DNA of 14,272 nucleotides, from positions 1 to 14,272 of the forward strand of contig NZ_ABZS01000017.1 of assembly GCF_000173615.1 (NCBI RefSeq), written 5' to 3'. How positions within the stretch are numbered: the first letter of the stretch is position 1; each line of letters begins with the position of its first letter. Source of the DNA: Sulfurihydrogenibium yellowstonense SS-5 (GTDB lineage Bacteria; Aquificota; Aquificia; Aquificales; Hydrogenothermaceae). Under the pieces are notes generated by a model. It saw nothing but the letters and a program-made list of their open reading frames with translations, had not been told where the DNA came from and ran no database searches. This document shows positions 1 through 7,647 of this stretch, piece by piece. A program made the translations under genes and the position numbers.

Positions 1-626
1 GACAAAAATTGGTTTTCTCTTTCTACATCTATAGCAACGCCAAGAAGTGTATTTATAAGCACCAGACCATCAGCTCCTGCAGATACACAAGCATCAGCAG
101 TATCAAGAATATTGCTAACATTTGGACTTAATTTAACAAGAAGTGGTTTTTTTGTAATTTTCTTCATTTTATAAACAAGATTATATAAAACCTCCGGGTC
201 TGTTCCAAATGCAATTCCGCCTTTTTTGACGTTCGGACAAGATACGTTTAACTCAAGTCCATGTACTCCATCCGCTTTATCAAGCCTTTCTGCTACTGCA
301 AGATATTCATCTTCATCTTCTCCAAAAACATTAGCAAATATTTTAGTGTCGTATTCTTTTAATTTAGGAAGTGTTTCATTTATAAAATAGTCAACTCCCG
401 GATTTTGAAGACCAATTGAATTCAACATTCCAGCAGGCGTTTCTACAATTCTCTCCGGCATATTTCCCTTTCTTGGCTTTAATGATAATCCTTTAACCAC
501 TATAGCACCAAGCAATGATAAATCGTATATTTTTGCAACTTCAAGACCATAGCTAAAAGTTCCTGAAGCTGTCCATACAGGATTTTTAAATTCTAAGCCA
601 AAAAGTGTATGTTTGAGTTTATTCAT
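1..626 (-). CDS. pyrD: Dihydroorotate dehydrogenase, class 1B catalytic subunit (3' end off the left edge)
   Basis: This enzyme oxidises dihydroorotate to orotate in pyrimidine synthesis, using FMN; class 1B enzymes pass electrons through a PyrK partner to NAD+. I translated the reverse strand by hand: an ATG at 624-626 opens a frame without stops to position 1, giving 208 residues of an expected 300 or so. Family motifs are clear: [17 protein letters not shown] near the N-terminus (residues 8-24), an NSIGLQNPG segment at 69-77, and [11 protein letters not shown] at 127-137, with Cys130 as the likely catalytic base. A Cys here and the following AFGTDPE stretch fit class 1B rather than class 2. 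GAGGT about 7 bases upstream supports the start. It is divergent from the epimerase gene, with 59 bases between the starts. No pyrK is visible, so the partner is untested here. The C-terminal FMN phosphate-binding part lies outside the window. Confidence 0.93.
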   Translation of the reverse strand, partial: MNKLKHTLFGLEFKNPVWTASGTFSYGLEVAKIYDLSLLGAIVVKGLSLKPRKGNMPERIVETPAGMLNSIGLQNPGVDYFINETLPKLKEYDTKIFANVFGEDEDEYLAVAERLDKADGVHGLELNVSCPNVKKGGIAFGTDPEVLYNLVYKMKKITKKPLLVKLSPNVSNILDTADACVSAGADGLVLINTLLGVAIDVERENQFL

Positions 627-656
627 GAGCTAACCTCAGTTAGATGGTAAAATAAT

Positions 657-685
657 ATCTTACACTAAAAAATATGGAGTAGCAA
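657..685 (-). promoter_or_regulatory. Weak candidate promoter for pyrD
   Basis: Read on the minus strand, TTGCTA (680-685) and TAAGAT (657-662) are separated by 17 bases and lie 30 bases upstream of the pyrD start. Each matches four of six positions of the sigma-70 consensus. In such AT-rich DNA this is weak evidence. The -35-like box overlaps the ribosome-binding region of the divergent epimerase gene. Confidence 0.22.
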
Positions 686-1666
686 ATGAAGACAGTACTA
701 CTTACAGGTGCAGCAGGTTTTATTGGTTGGAAAACTGCTGAATTTTTATTAAAAGAAGGTTATAAAGTTATTGGCGTAGACAATCTAAACAACTACTACG
801 ATGTAAGATTAAAAGAGCACAGAAAAAAAGACCTTGAGAAGTATGAGAATTTTAAATTTTATCCAGTTGATATTGAAAATCTTCAAGCTTTAGAGATTCT
901 TTTTAATGATTATAAATTTGATGTAGTGATTAATTTAGCAGCAAGGGCTGGCGTAAGATACAGCATGATAAACCCTTATGTTTATATGACAACAAACGCA
1001 AACGGTACATTAAATTTACTTGAATTGATGAAAAAATACAGCGTTAAAAAGTTTGTCCTTGCTTCTACCTCTTCATTGTATGCTGGACAACCAATGCCAT
1101 TTAAAGAAGACCTGCCTGTAAATACACCGATATCTCCTTATGCTGCATCAAAAAAAGCTGCAGAAGTGATGGCTTATACTTATCACTATCTTTATGGAAT
1201 TGACGTATCAGTTGTAAGGTATTTTACAGTTTATGGTCCAGCCGGCAGACCTGATATGAGCATTTTTAGATTTATAAAATGGATTGATGAAGGAAAGCCA
1301 ATTATTTTATACGGTGATGGTTCTCAATCAAGAGATTTTACATACGTTGATGATATTGCAAGAGGCACTATTTTAGCAACTAAAGAGCTTGGCTATGAGA
1401 TTATAAATCTTGGTGGTGGCAAAAATCCTATAAGTTTAAAAAGAGTTATTGAAACCATTGAAGCACATCTTGGTAAAAAGGCTGTTATTGATTATAGACC
1501 TTTTCATAAAGCAGATTTAAAAGAAACTTGGGCTGATATTACAAAGGCTAAAAATCTTCTTGGCTGGGAGCCAAATGTAAGCTTTGAAGAGGGTATTAAA
1601 AAGACTGTTGATTGGTATTTAGAAAATAGAGATTGGCTTAAAGATGTAGAAGTTGGAAATGAGTAA
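686..1666 (+). CDS. NAD-dependent sugar-nucleotide epimerase, probably UDP-glucuronate 4-epimerase
   Basis: Extended SDR-family enzyme of 326 residues that most likely interconverts UDP-glucuronate and UDP-galacturonate in the cytoplasm, feeding capsule, exopolysaccharide or LPS synthesis. The Rossmann nucleotide loop TGAAGFIG is at residues 7-14, the acidic residue binding the adenosine ribose is in VDNLNNYY (31-38), the catalytic Ser lies in LASTSSLY (125-132), and the Tyr/Lys pair is Y152-K156 in SPYAASKK. The run NNYYDVRLKEHR after strand 2, together with TVYGPAGRPDMSIFRF later, is typical of the UDP-glucuronate epimerase branch (capsular protein I/LpsL-like) rather than GalE or RmlB; substrate remains inference. 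GGAG at 676-679 sits about 6 bases before the ATG. It is the only plus-strand gene and converges on the cas operon, with 28 bases between the two stop codons. I see no clear hairpin terminator there, only a T7 run at 1676-1682. Confidence 0.9.
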   Translation: MKTVLLTGAAGFIGWKTAEFLLKEGYKVIGVDNLNNYYDVRLKEHRKKDLEKYENFKFYPVDIENLQALEILFNDYKFDVVINLAARAGVRYSMINPYVYMTTNANGTLNLLELMKKYSVKKFVLASTSSLYAGQPMPFKEDLPVNTPISPYAASKKAAEVMAYTYHYLYGIDVSVVRYFTVYGPAGRPDMSIFRFIKWIDEGKPIILYGDGSQSRDFTYVDDIARGTILATKELGYEIINLGGGKNPISLKRVIETIEAHLGKKAVIDYRPFHKADLKETWADITKAKNLLGWEPNVSFEEGIKKTVDWYLENRDWLKDVEVGNE

Positions 1667-1694
1667 AGCACGGAGTTTTTTTAACTTTAGTTAT

Positions 1695-2630
1695 TCATAA
1701 ACAAACTTTTTCAAATTTGCCCTTAACAAGTTTAAACGACAGATTAGGTATTTTGCTATTTATTTTACTGCCTATGTTTATAAAATAGCTTACGTTTTTA
1801 ATCTCAGGAATGTTTTTTGTAAAATCAAATTCTGCAAGAAGCTTAAGTTCTCCTTCAAATTTAATCTCTGGCGAAAATTCAAGAAATTGTTTTATATTCT
1901 TATTGTCATCTAAAGTTAGACATCCATATTCGTCAATATTCCAATTCTTAAGCTCATTCTTAAGCTCATCATTATCTTTTGATTCAATCTCTCTATCATA
2001 GACTAATTCAAGCTCTCCAAAGCCATATTTTACATCTCCACCTATATAGATATTTAGACCTTTTTTAAGGAAATCGGACAGATCATTTTTAATGAAATCA
2101 GGCAGATCATCTTTAATACCCAAAATTCCAACCCAATATAACTGCTTTTTTTCTTTTTTACTTTCTTTTTTATTTTCTTCTTTGATTTCTTTTTTACTTT
2201 GAGGTAATAAAACTTCTATTTCGTGTAAGCTTTCTTCTTTAGCACTTCTAAGTCCTGGAATTATAGCAGTAGAGACAAAGGTATCGGTAAATTCATATCT
2301 AAACTTATCTTCTGAGTATTCTCCAAGATAAAGTAAACCATTTTTATAATTAGGAAATAGAATATTGAGTTTAAGTTTATTGTTTTTATTTTCATAAAAA
2401 GACGGATAAAAACAAGTGATAGTCTCAAAAAGTTCTTGATTACCGCTTAATTTACTTTCTTTTGAATACTGGTTAAATGTTATTGTTAAAGCTCCCCACA
2501 TTGTCCATCCGGGAATAAAAATCTCGGTTTTGTTTACAATGCCCCATTTTGTAGAACCAATATGAATAGGCTGATTTTGTTTAAATACAAGTTTATACCA
2601 TTTTATTTTTTTCTCCATTTTCTTCTCCAT
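1695..2630 (-). CDS. cmr3: Type III-C effector RAMP subunit, Cas5-like (Cmr3 position)
   Basis: Last gene of the cas operon, a 311-residue RAMP protein. The N-terminal strand and loop PIHIGSTKWG (21-30) followed by IPGWTMWGAL (39-48) is the RRM-type opening of RAMP proteins, and GLNIYIGGDVKYGFGELEL (191-209) is the glycine-rich loop. In type III complexes the single group-5 RAMP caps the foot, holds the 8-nt crRNA 5' tag and contacts Cas10. I assign that role mainly by elimination, because Cmr1, Cmr4, Cmr5 and Cmr6 equivalents are all present; sequence similarity to canonical Cmr3 is low. Residues 144-163 are almost wholly Lys, Glu, Ser and Asn, a charged linker. I chose the ATG at 2628-2630 because AGGGAG lies 6-7 bases upstream; an earlier in-frame ATG at 2664-2666 and a later one at 2616-2618 are possible. 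The chosen start overlaps the 3' end of cmr5 by 38 bases. Confidence 0.66.
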   Translation of the reverse strand: MEKKMEKKIKWYKLVFKQNQPIHIGSTKWGIVNKTEIFIPGWTMWGALTITFNQYSKESKLSGNQELFETITCFYPSFYENKNNKLKLNILFPNYKNGLLYLGEYSEDKFRYEFTDTFVSTAIIPGLRSAKEESLHEIEVLLPQSKKEIKEENKKESKKEKKQLYWVGILGIKDDLPDFIKNDLSDFLKKGLNIYIGGDVKYGFGELELVYDREIESKDNDELKNELKNWNIDEYGCLTLDDNKNIKQFLEFSPEIKFEGELKLLAEFDFTKNIPEIKNVSYFINIGSKINSKIPNLSFKLVKGKFEKVCL

Positions 2631-3156
2631 TTTTATCTCCCTTAGCCTTTGCATGGTATATGGCATAAATTAAAACTTTTTCTAAAAGTTCTTTCATAAA
2701 GAGAAGTTTATTCAAGTCTTGTGCGAGGTCTTGGAAGTATTTATTAAGAATTTGGTTCCTCTTTTTCTCTTCTTTTTTTATCTCTTCTTTTATTTTTTCT
2801 TTTATTTCTTCTTCATTTTTATTTCCTTTATTGCTTCTCTTTTCTTTTAATTTTTGGTTTAATTTATCTATATCATCTGTTGATTTTGCAATTTCTTTTA
2901 AGACTTCATTATAATCTAATTTTTTAGAAGAAAACTCGCTTAAATTACTAATTATTTCCAGAAGTCTAAAACACTTCTGTTTTTTCATTTCTTCTTCATT
3001 TTTAGAAAATTTACATTCAAATTTATCTTTTGCATATACCCACATTGCATAAACACCATCACTGGCAAGAACTCCAAGAAGTTTATTTAGCTCATTTTCT
3101 TCAAATTTTTCCGAAAGCTCAAAGGATAGTTTATAAATTTTTGATTCTAAATTCAT
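2593..3156 (-). CDS. cmr5: Type III-C effector small subunit, Cmr5-like (group 11)
   Basis: A 187-residue, predominantly helical protein. Small subunits of type III complexes stack along the belly of the effector and stabilise the crRNA:target duplex without catalysis. Two hydrophobic helical segments resemble Cmr5: LLGVLASDGVYAMWVYAKDK (residues 26-45), and LLFMKELLEKVLIYAIYHAK (151-170). Between them residues 100-137 are almost only Lys, Glu, Asn, Arg and Ile with heptad-like spacing, probably a long charged helix or coiled coil; this makes the protein longer than the usual 120-170 residues of Cmr5. The start is firm: TAAGGAGGT, a near-perfect Shine-Dalgarno sequence, lies 5-6 bases before the ATG at 3154-3156, 23 bases after the cmr4 stop. 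The C-terminal tail (NGEENGEK) is encoded by a short tandem duplication that also encodes the start of cmr3. Confidence 0.75.
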   Translation of the reverse strand: MNLESKIYKLSFELSEKFEENELNKLLGVLASDGVYAMWVYAKDKFECKFSKNEEEMKKQKCFRLLEIISNLSEFSSKKLDYNEVLKEIAKSTDDIDKLNQKLKEKRSNKGNKNEEEIKEKIKEEIKKEEKKRNQILNKYFQDLAQDLNKLLFMKELLEKVLIYAIYHAKAKGDKNGEENGEKNKMV

Positions 3157-3179
3157 TATTGACCTCCTTAGATATTTTT

Positions 3180-4304
3180 CTATTGGTTATTTTGAGAACC
3201 TGACCCACTGGGAGATGGAGAAGTTTTATCACAATTCTTATTTTTTATTTCTTCAATCTGAATTTTTAATCTTCCAAATCCTCTTGTAGTCATTCCACCA
3301 ATACCAAGAGTTTCAAAGAAATGATTAGATTCTTTTAATGCACATTCTAACTCATCAATAGATGGCAATGGTTCAAGCTTATTATCAATACCTACAAAAC
3401 TCTTCTTATCAAAAATTCTGATGTTTCCGTATAAAATAGTTCCTCTTGGGATTGCCTCTGATGTAAATAAAGCTCCTTCCTTTGCCGCTCCAGTAATTGG
3501 GTCTATTGATACAGATGTTCTAATTTCAAGATTTGAATTTACTATCTGAGAAAATAGATTGTCTGGGACAATAACTATATCTTTATCGTTTAATTGAAAG
3601 TTTCCAAATTGGATATTATTGTTTAAGCTTACAGAATGTTGTTGTTTGTCAACTTCTAAGTAAAGCCAGCCAAGATTTATATGCCCTTCGTTTCCATTTT
3701 TAGTTAAAACTTTATTTCCAGCTGGACTACTATTATTACTATTTAATCCAGCCTCTTTTAACTTTTCTACCGTTGTTATCCACCTTGTCCCATACATAGT
3801 AAAAACAGGGAAAAACAAAATATTTAAATCACTGAAATAGATCATTCCTTGCCAGCTTATATCTTTTTTTGAAAAGCCAAATCCTTTACAGACTAAACAA
3901 TGTCCACAGTGTCCTGTTTTACTTTCTCTGGACTCATCTAATATCTTATTAGGTTCATCATCTTGCCCAGCACATTTAAGTCTAATATACTTATTATTTT
4001 CATAGTCAGTTATCCACCCAGGACTACTATCAATGAATATTTCACTGACTTTCTTATATGTGCCATTATCATCTTTTCTATTTGCTATATTTCTATAATC
4101 ATCTTTAATCTTGCTAAACATCTCCAATACAATATAATATCTCCATACACCAGCAAGGCTGGAGCCGGGTATTTTTGGAACTTTTGTTATTGGGTCTCTA
4201 ACGATAGTATTATCTACTCTACCTATGGTATATCCACCTGTTCCTATATACACTGGGTCTGTTGTTATTGCAAAAACTTGATAATTTTTTACAAAATCGC
4301 TCAT
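3180..4304 (-). CDS. cmr4: Type III-C effector backbone RAMP, Cmr4/Csm3-like (Cas7), predicted target-RNA slicer
   Basis: This 374-residue protein is the repeated backbone subunit expected to bind the crRNA and cut target RNA at 6-nt intervals. Family features run in order. DPVYIGTGG (16-24) is the opening RAMP loop. VDNTIVRDP (30-38) contains D31, aligned with the catalytic loop Asp of Cmr4 and Csm3. IPGSSLAG (45-52) follows. H132, C133, C136 and C139 in GHCGHCLVCKGFGF match the Cys-rich zinc knuckle before an FG seen in Csm3-type RAMPs, with C111 as a possible fourth ligand. RTSVSIDPITGAAKEGALF (262-280) matches the thumb segment, and GIGGMTTRGFGRLKI (335-349) is the glycine-rich loop. The C-terminal 14 residues (TSPSPSGSGSQNNQ) are disordered. 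AAAGGAGGT directly precedes the ATG and lies inside the last codons of cas10, whose stop ends one base before this start, so the two are translationally coupled. Confidence 0.87.
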   Translation of the reverse strand: MSDFVKNYQVFAITTDPVYIGTGGYTIGRVDNTIVRDPITKVPKIPGSSLAGVWRYYIVLEMFSKIKDDYRNIANRKDDNGTYKKVSEIFIDSSPGWITDYENNKYIRLKCAGQDDEPNKILDESRESKTGHCGHCLVCKGFGFSKKDISWQGMIYFSDLNILFFPVFTMYGTRWITTVEKLKEAGLNSNNSSPAGNKVLTKNGNEGHINLGWLYLEVDKQQHSVSLNNNIQFGNFQLNDKDIVIVPDNLFSQIVNSNLEIRTSVSIDPITGAAKEGALFTSEAIPRGTILYGNIRIFDKKSFVGIDNKLEPLPSIDELECALKESNHFFETLGIGGMTTRGFGRLKIQIEEIKNKNCDKTSPSPSGSGSQNNQ

Positions 4305-4305
4305 T

Positions 4306-7300
4306 TTAAACCTCCTTTAAAGCTTTATGCCAAAATTCAAACATATCTATAAACATTTTTATTTTTTCCTTTGATATTGACTTTTCTATTTCTTGATGAG
4401 TTAAATCTTTATCTTCAAAGCCAAGCCAATTTTGAATAAAGGTTTTAACTTTTTCTGATTTTTCTGGTTCAAGTGTATTAATAATAACTGATGCTAAAAA
4501 CTTTTTAGTTCCATCGTCTAATTCTTCTTCTGCTGACGCTTTTTCATAGAATATATTGATAATGTTGTGTAATTTTGATGAGCTTGACCCTTCTTTAAAT
4601 GCTTCTTTGAATTTTTCAAATGTATTAAAATGCTTTTCTATATTGTATGGTCTATTAACTTTTAAATCTGCTTTTCTCTTACAATTTTCGGACTCTTCAT
4701 AATAAATATCGTTTCTTCTTATGCTTGTGTCTAAAAATTCAAAGTCAAACGTGTTTGGTATGTATTTGATTTTTTCATCAGCTTGAAGTTTATCTATACT
4801 TTTAAGCAGATATTCTTTATCATCCTTAGGAGAAATGTAAAATTTATAATCTTCATTGCTTAAATCTCCAAAGTATAAAGAATAATATTCTTTAGGATTA
4901 TTAGAGTTATTTTTATCTTGATTTTCTTTCTCTTCTGTTTTTTCCTCTTTTAGTTTGTCATTGAATATTTTTTTAAAATCTTTAACCTCTATTTTTTCCC
5001 ATAATTTTTCTCTACCTTTAACATCTCTTCTAATTTTCCTTAATGCATTTATTCCAACATATAAAGGTTGTTTATAATCTTGAATGATTACTCCAATGTG
5101 AAGTGGTAATTTTCCGTAAACATATTTAAAATACTCATCATAAAGGGTTTGGGTGTTTTTAATAAGATTTTGAACATATTCTGCTGGAATAATAAACTGC
5201 CAGCTTATAGGTGTTGGGTCTATGATAGACATATAAGGTTTGTAGTATTCTGTTTTTGCATCTTGCAGTTTTAAATTAACTGTTTCATCATTTTCAAGTT
5301 TTAGTGTTAATTCTTTGTTCTCACCTTTAAGTTTCTTTTCTATTAGTTCAGGGTCGTAAGTAATTAAATAGCATTTTTTCTTTTCTATCCAAAACTCTAA
5401 ATTATTATAGACAGCTTCTCCTTCATAGTTTATATCCTCATTTTTCCATTCCCAATAAAGCCTAATTCTTCTGCTATTTGGAATATTTGCCACATCCAGT
5501 AATTTTTCTTCTATCTCTTTGAAAAATTCTTGTGTGCTTTCCCAAATTCTTCTAATTCTTGCAGGTGATGGGTTTTTTCTAAGTAAAAATTGGAGTAAAA
5601 TAGTAGCTAAAAAGTCTATATCTTTTTCGTCAAGCTTTTCCCAATTAATTTTTCTATTTTCAAAATCTATTTTATTTTTTAATGGTTTTTTATTTTGTTC
5701 ATCCCAATCTCCTAATGCTTTATAAATAAATTTTTCCCATCTATCACCGATTGAGCGTTCAAAAAGGACATTATAAATTTGCATCATTGTAAACCCAAAA
5801 GCAAACGAGAGCTTTATAAAATTTACAAAATCTTGATTTTCTTTGAATTTTTGGAAATTGGTAATTTTATTATTTTTAAATTTTATTTCTTCGCCATTAG
5901 CGAACTCTTGTAAAGCATTTATCCAATCGTTTTTATTTTTATTTATTGAGCTTAAAATTAAATCTATACTTTCCCAAAATGTGCTTTTTAGCTCATCTTT
6001 ATCTTGTGTCAAAACAGTGCTTAATTTTTTTAAACCATCAAGAATATCTTTGAGAATTTCTTGAATGCCCTCATCAAATAAATCTATAAATTTTTCTATT
6101 ATATCTTTATAATTATTATTTTTTATTTCTTTAACTAACAAATTTAATCCTGTGTCAGATAATTCTTTATATTTATTTATTAATGACATAATGACACTAT
6201 TTTTTGTAAAGAAATCTTCCTTCCTTATCAACATACTACTTAGCAAATCCCCATTTAACCAATCCATTAATTCAAATTTCATTACTACGAGAGCTAATCT
6301 ATCATTTTTATCTTTTAACTCAGCTGTCCAAATTGTCTTGTCCGCTGTATTTTCTACCCATTTATCTACTCTACCTTTTGTTTTTTCTTTATAACAAGTT
6401 TCACAAACATTTTTATCTTCATCTCTTTTATCGCTTTCAAAAACCAACCTTTGCTTGCAAATCTGACAAATACCTTTTGCCCTTTCACTTTCTGAATTTT
6501 CAAGACGAATATCTGATTCTTTCTTACTCCAATCTGCCTTTAAAAAGTTTTCCCTTGCACTTTCTAAGAGATAGGTAAGGTTCATCAAACCTCTCGAAGC
6601 TTTTGTTAAAAATATAGCCGGATAAAACTCATCCAAAGACTTTTTTTCAAAGATTTGTAATATTTCTTCTTTTATTTCTTTTAAATCATCTTTCAAGATA
6701 GCTAAATTGCTCTTATTATCTTCTAAATCTTTTCCTAAATCTTCTCCAACAATGAAATATATGCCCGTTTCATCTCTGTAAACTTCATTACCAATAGGAT
6801 ATTTAAGTTCTAAAATCTTTTTAATTTCATCATCAATTTCTTTTGATATATTTCTATACCAATCAATATGAGCAGGTTTAAAGCCTTTTTCAGCCAATCC
6901 GAGTTTATCGTATTGAATTCCAAGAATTCTCCATTTAACAGATGTCCTTTCAGGTAAGCTGTTTATTTGATCATTGGTTAAAATGTAATTAGCTAAACTG
7001 GCTTTAAACATAGATGTTGACATATAAGCTTGATCCCAGAGAGTAATATCATTTATAGGATATCTATCATCAGATAAAAGATTTGAAAATAAACTATATA
7101 AAGCATTCCTAAAATTGTAATAATTTTCAAAAGATATATTATTAAAATCAATCATATTGAACTTATTCTCAATATTTTCAATTAAGTACTTAATCTCATA
7201 AGGTGAGTTTGACAAATAAATTATTTCTTTTTTATAACCTCCAAAAGCATTAGAAATCCATTTTTTATCTTTTGGTTCTACTTTGGCTTCTTTATTCGGA

Positions 7301-7647
7301 GAACCTTTATCAATACCAGAATTTAGACTTTCACTTATTCCATAAAGGACTTGAAGTAAATATACTATATCAGTTCGCTTTCTCCATTCTCTTGGATTTT
7401 CCAAAAAATTATTCCATGCTTTAAGATCTTTTTCTAGAATATTTATTTTAATATCTTTGGTCATATCTTCTAAATATTTTTTAGTATCAAAATCTGTTAT
7501 ATTTTTTAAATTTTCAAAGATTTCAGCTTGATTTACTTTATTAGGTCCTCCACCAGCTTTTATTTTTTTATATAAAGCAAAATATGAAAAAATCTCAGCC
7601 TTTAAGATTTCATCTTTATAATCTACTAAATTCTTTAAATTTAACAT
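4306..7647 (-). CDS. csx11: Cas10-like large subunit, Csx11 family (type III-C), with degenerate HD and palm sites
   Basis: Large subunit of the type III effector, 1113 residues from the ATG at 7645-7647 (numbering used here). That start overlaps the cmr6 stop by 7 bases and has GAGGG about 9 bases upstream; an ATG at 7663-7665 would add six residues but has no ribosome-binding site. The N-terminal HD region is recognisable at residues 15-30 and 199-214 (NDITLWDQAY), but the expected HD dyad reads Ala24-Leu25 and the later DH reads Asp205-Gln206. A zinc ribbon has Cys 394, 397, 415 and 418. The first palm strand is LALVVMKFELMDWL (451-464), lacking the usual Asp. The second is recognisable by DPTPISWQFIIPAEY (810-824), where GGDD is replaced by TPIS (812-815), then LPLHIGVIIQDYKQPLY (847-863). 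Residues 894-917 are a charged linker. Csx11 is the known Cas10 variant of subtype III-C, whose cyclase domain is regarded as inactive. It should organise the complex rather than make cyclic oligoadenylate. Confidence 0.9.
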   Translation of the reverse strand: MLNLKNLVDYKDEILKAEIFSYFALYKKIKAGGGPNKVNQAEIFENLKNITDFDTKKYLEDMTKDIKINILEKDLKAWNNFLENPREWRKRTDIVYLLQVLYGISESLNSGIDKGSPNKEAKVEPKDKKWISNAFGGYKKEIIYLSNSPYEIKYLIENIENKFNMIDFNNISFENYYNFRNALYSLFSNLLSDDRYPINDITLWDQAYMSTSMFKASLANYILTNDQINSLPERTSVKWRILGIQYDKLGLAEKGFKPAHIDWYRNISKEIDDEIKKILELKYPIGNEVYRDETGIYFIVGEDLGKDLEDNKSNLAILKDDLKEIKEEILQIFEKKSLDEFYPAIFLTKASRGLMNLTYLLESARENFLKADWSKKESDIRLENSESERAKGICQICKQRLVFESDKRDEDKNVCETCYKEKTKGRVDKWVENTADKTIWTAELKDKNDRLALVVMKFELMDWLNGDLLSSMLIRKEDFFTKNSVIMSLINKYKELSDTGLNLLVKEIKNNNYKDIIEKFIDLFDEGIQEILKDILDGLKKLSTVLTQDKDELKSTFWESIDLILSSINKNKNDWINALQEFANGEEIKFKNNKITNFQKFKENQDFVNFIKLSFAFGFTMMQIYNVLFERSIGDRWEKFIYKALGDWDEQNKKPLKNKIDFENRKINWEKLDEKDIDFLATILLQFLLRKNPSPARIRRIWESTQEFFKEIEEKLLDVANIPNSRRIRLYWEWKNEDINYEGEAVYNNLEFWIEKKKCYLITYDPELIEKKLKGENKELTLKLENDETVNLKLQDAKTEYYKPYMSIIDPTPISWQFIIPAEYVQNLIKNTQTLYDEYFKYVYGKLPLHIGVIIQDYKQPLYVGINALRKIRRDVKGREKLWEKIEVKDFKKIFNDKLKEEKTEEKENQDKNNSNNPKEYYSLYFGDLSNEDYKFYISPKDDKEYLLKSIDKLQADEKIKYIPNTFDFEFLDTSIRRNDIYYEESENCKRKADLKVNRPYNIEKHFNTFEKFKEAFKEGSSSSKLHNIINIFYEKASAEEELDDGTKKFLASVIINTLEPEKSEKVKTFIQNWLGFEDKDLTHQEIEKSISKEKIKMFIDMFEFWHKALKEV
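6394..6468 (-). other. CxxC-x17-C..C zinc-ribbon segment of Csx11
   Basis: The codons at 6394-6468 encode ICQIC, a Lys/Asp/Glu-rich loop and CETC: two CxxC pairs 17 residues apart. Cas10 proteins commonly carry a treble-clef or ribbon between the HD part and the first palm, and this one sits in that place. All four Cys are intact, so the fold is conserved although the active sites are not. Confidence 0.75.

Noticed and set aside
1667..1694. Bidirectional terminator between the epimerase and the cas operon
   Set aside because: TAACTAAAGTTA is palindromic, but its loop is too small and the T run lies on the wrong side for plus-strand termination.
2140..2830. Repetitive-looking TTTCTTTTTTCTTC tracts, considered as a CRISPR array or satellite repeat
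   Set aside because: No fixed repeat length or spacer pattern. The tracts are the reverse strand of Lys/Glu codon runs inside cmr3 and cmr5.
3963..4352. Plus-strand open frame of 129 codons rich in Ile, Tyr and Phe, opposite cmr4
   Set aside because: It is fully antisense to a strongly supported RAMP gene and resembles no family. AT-rich Lys/Ile-coding DNA gives such hydrophobic frames on the other strand.
5519..6578. Several plus-strand open frames of 68-81 codons opposite csx11
   Set aside because: All are antisense to the continuous Csx11 reading frame, rich in Ser/Phe/Leu from reversed Lys/Glu codons, with no domain or plausible operon context.
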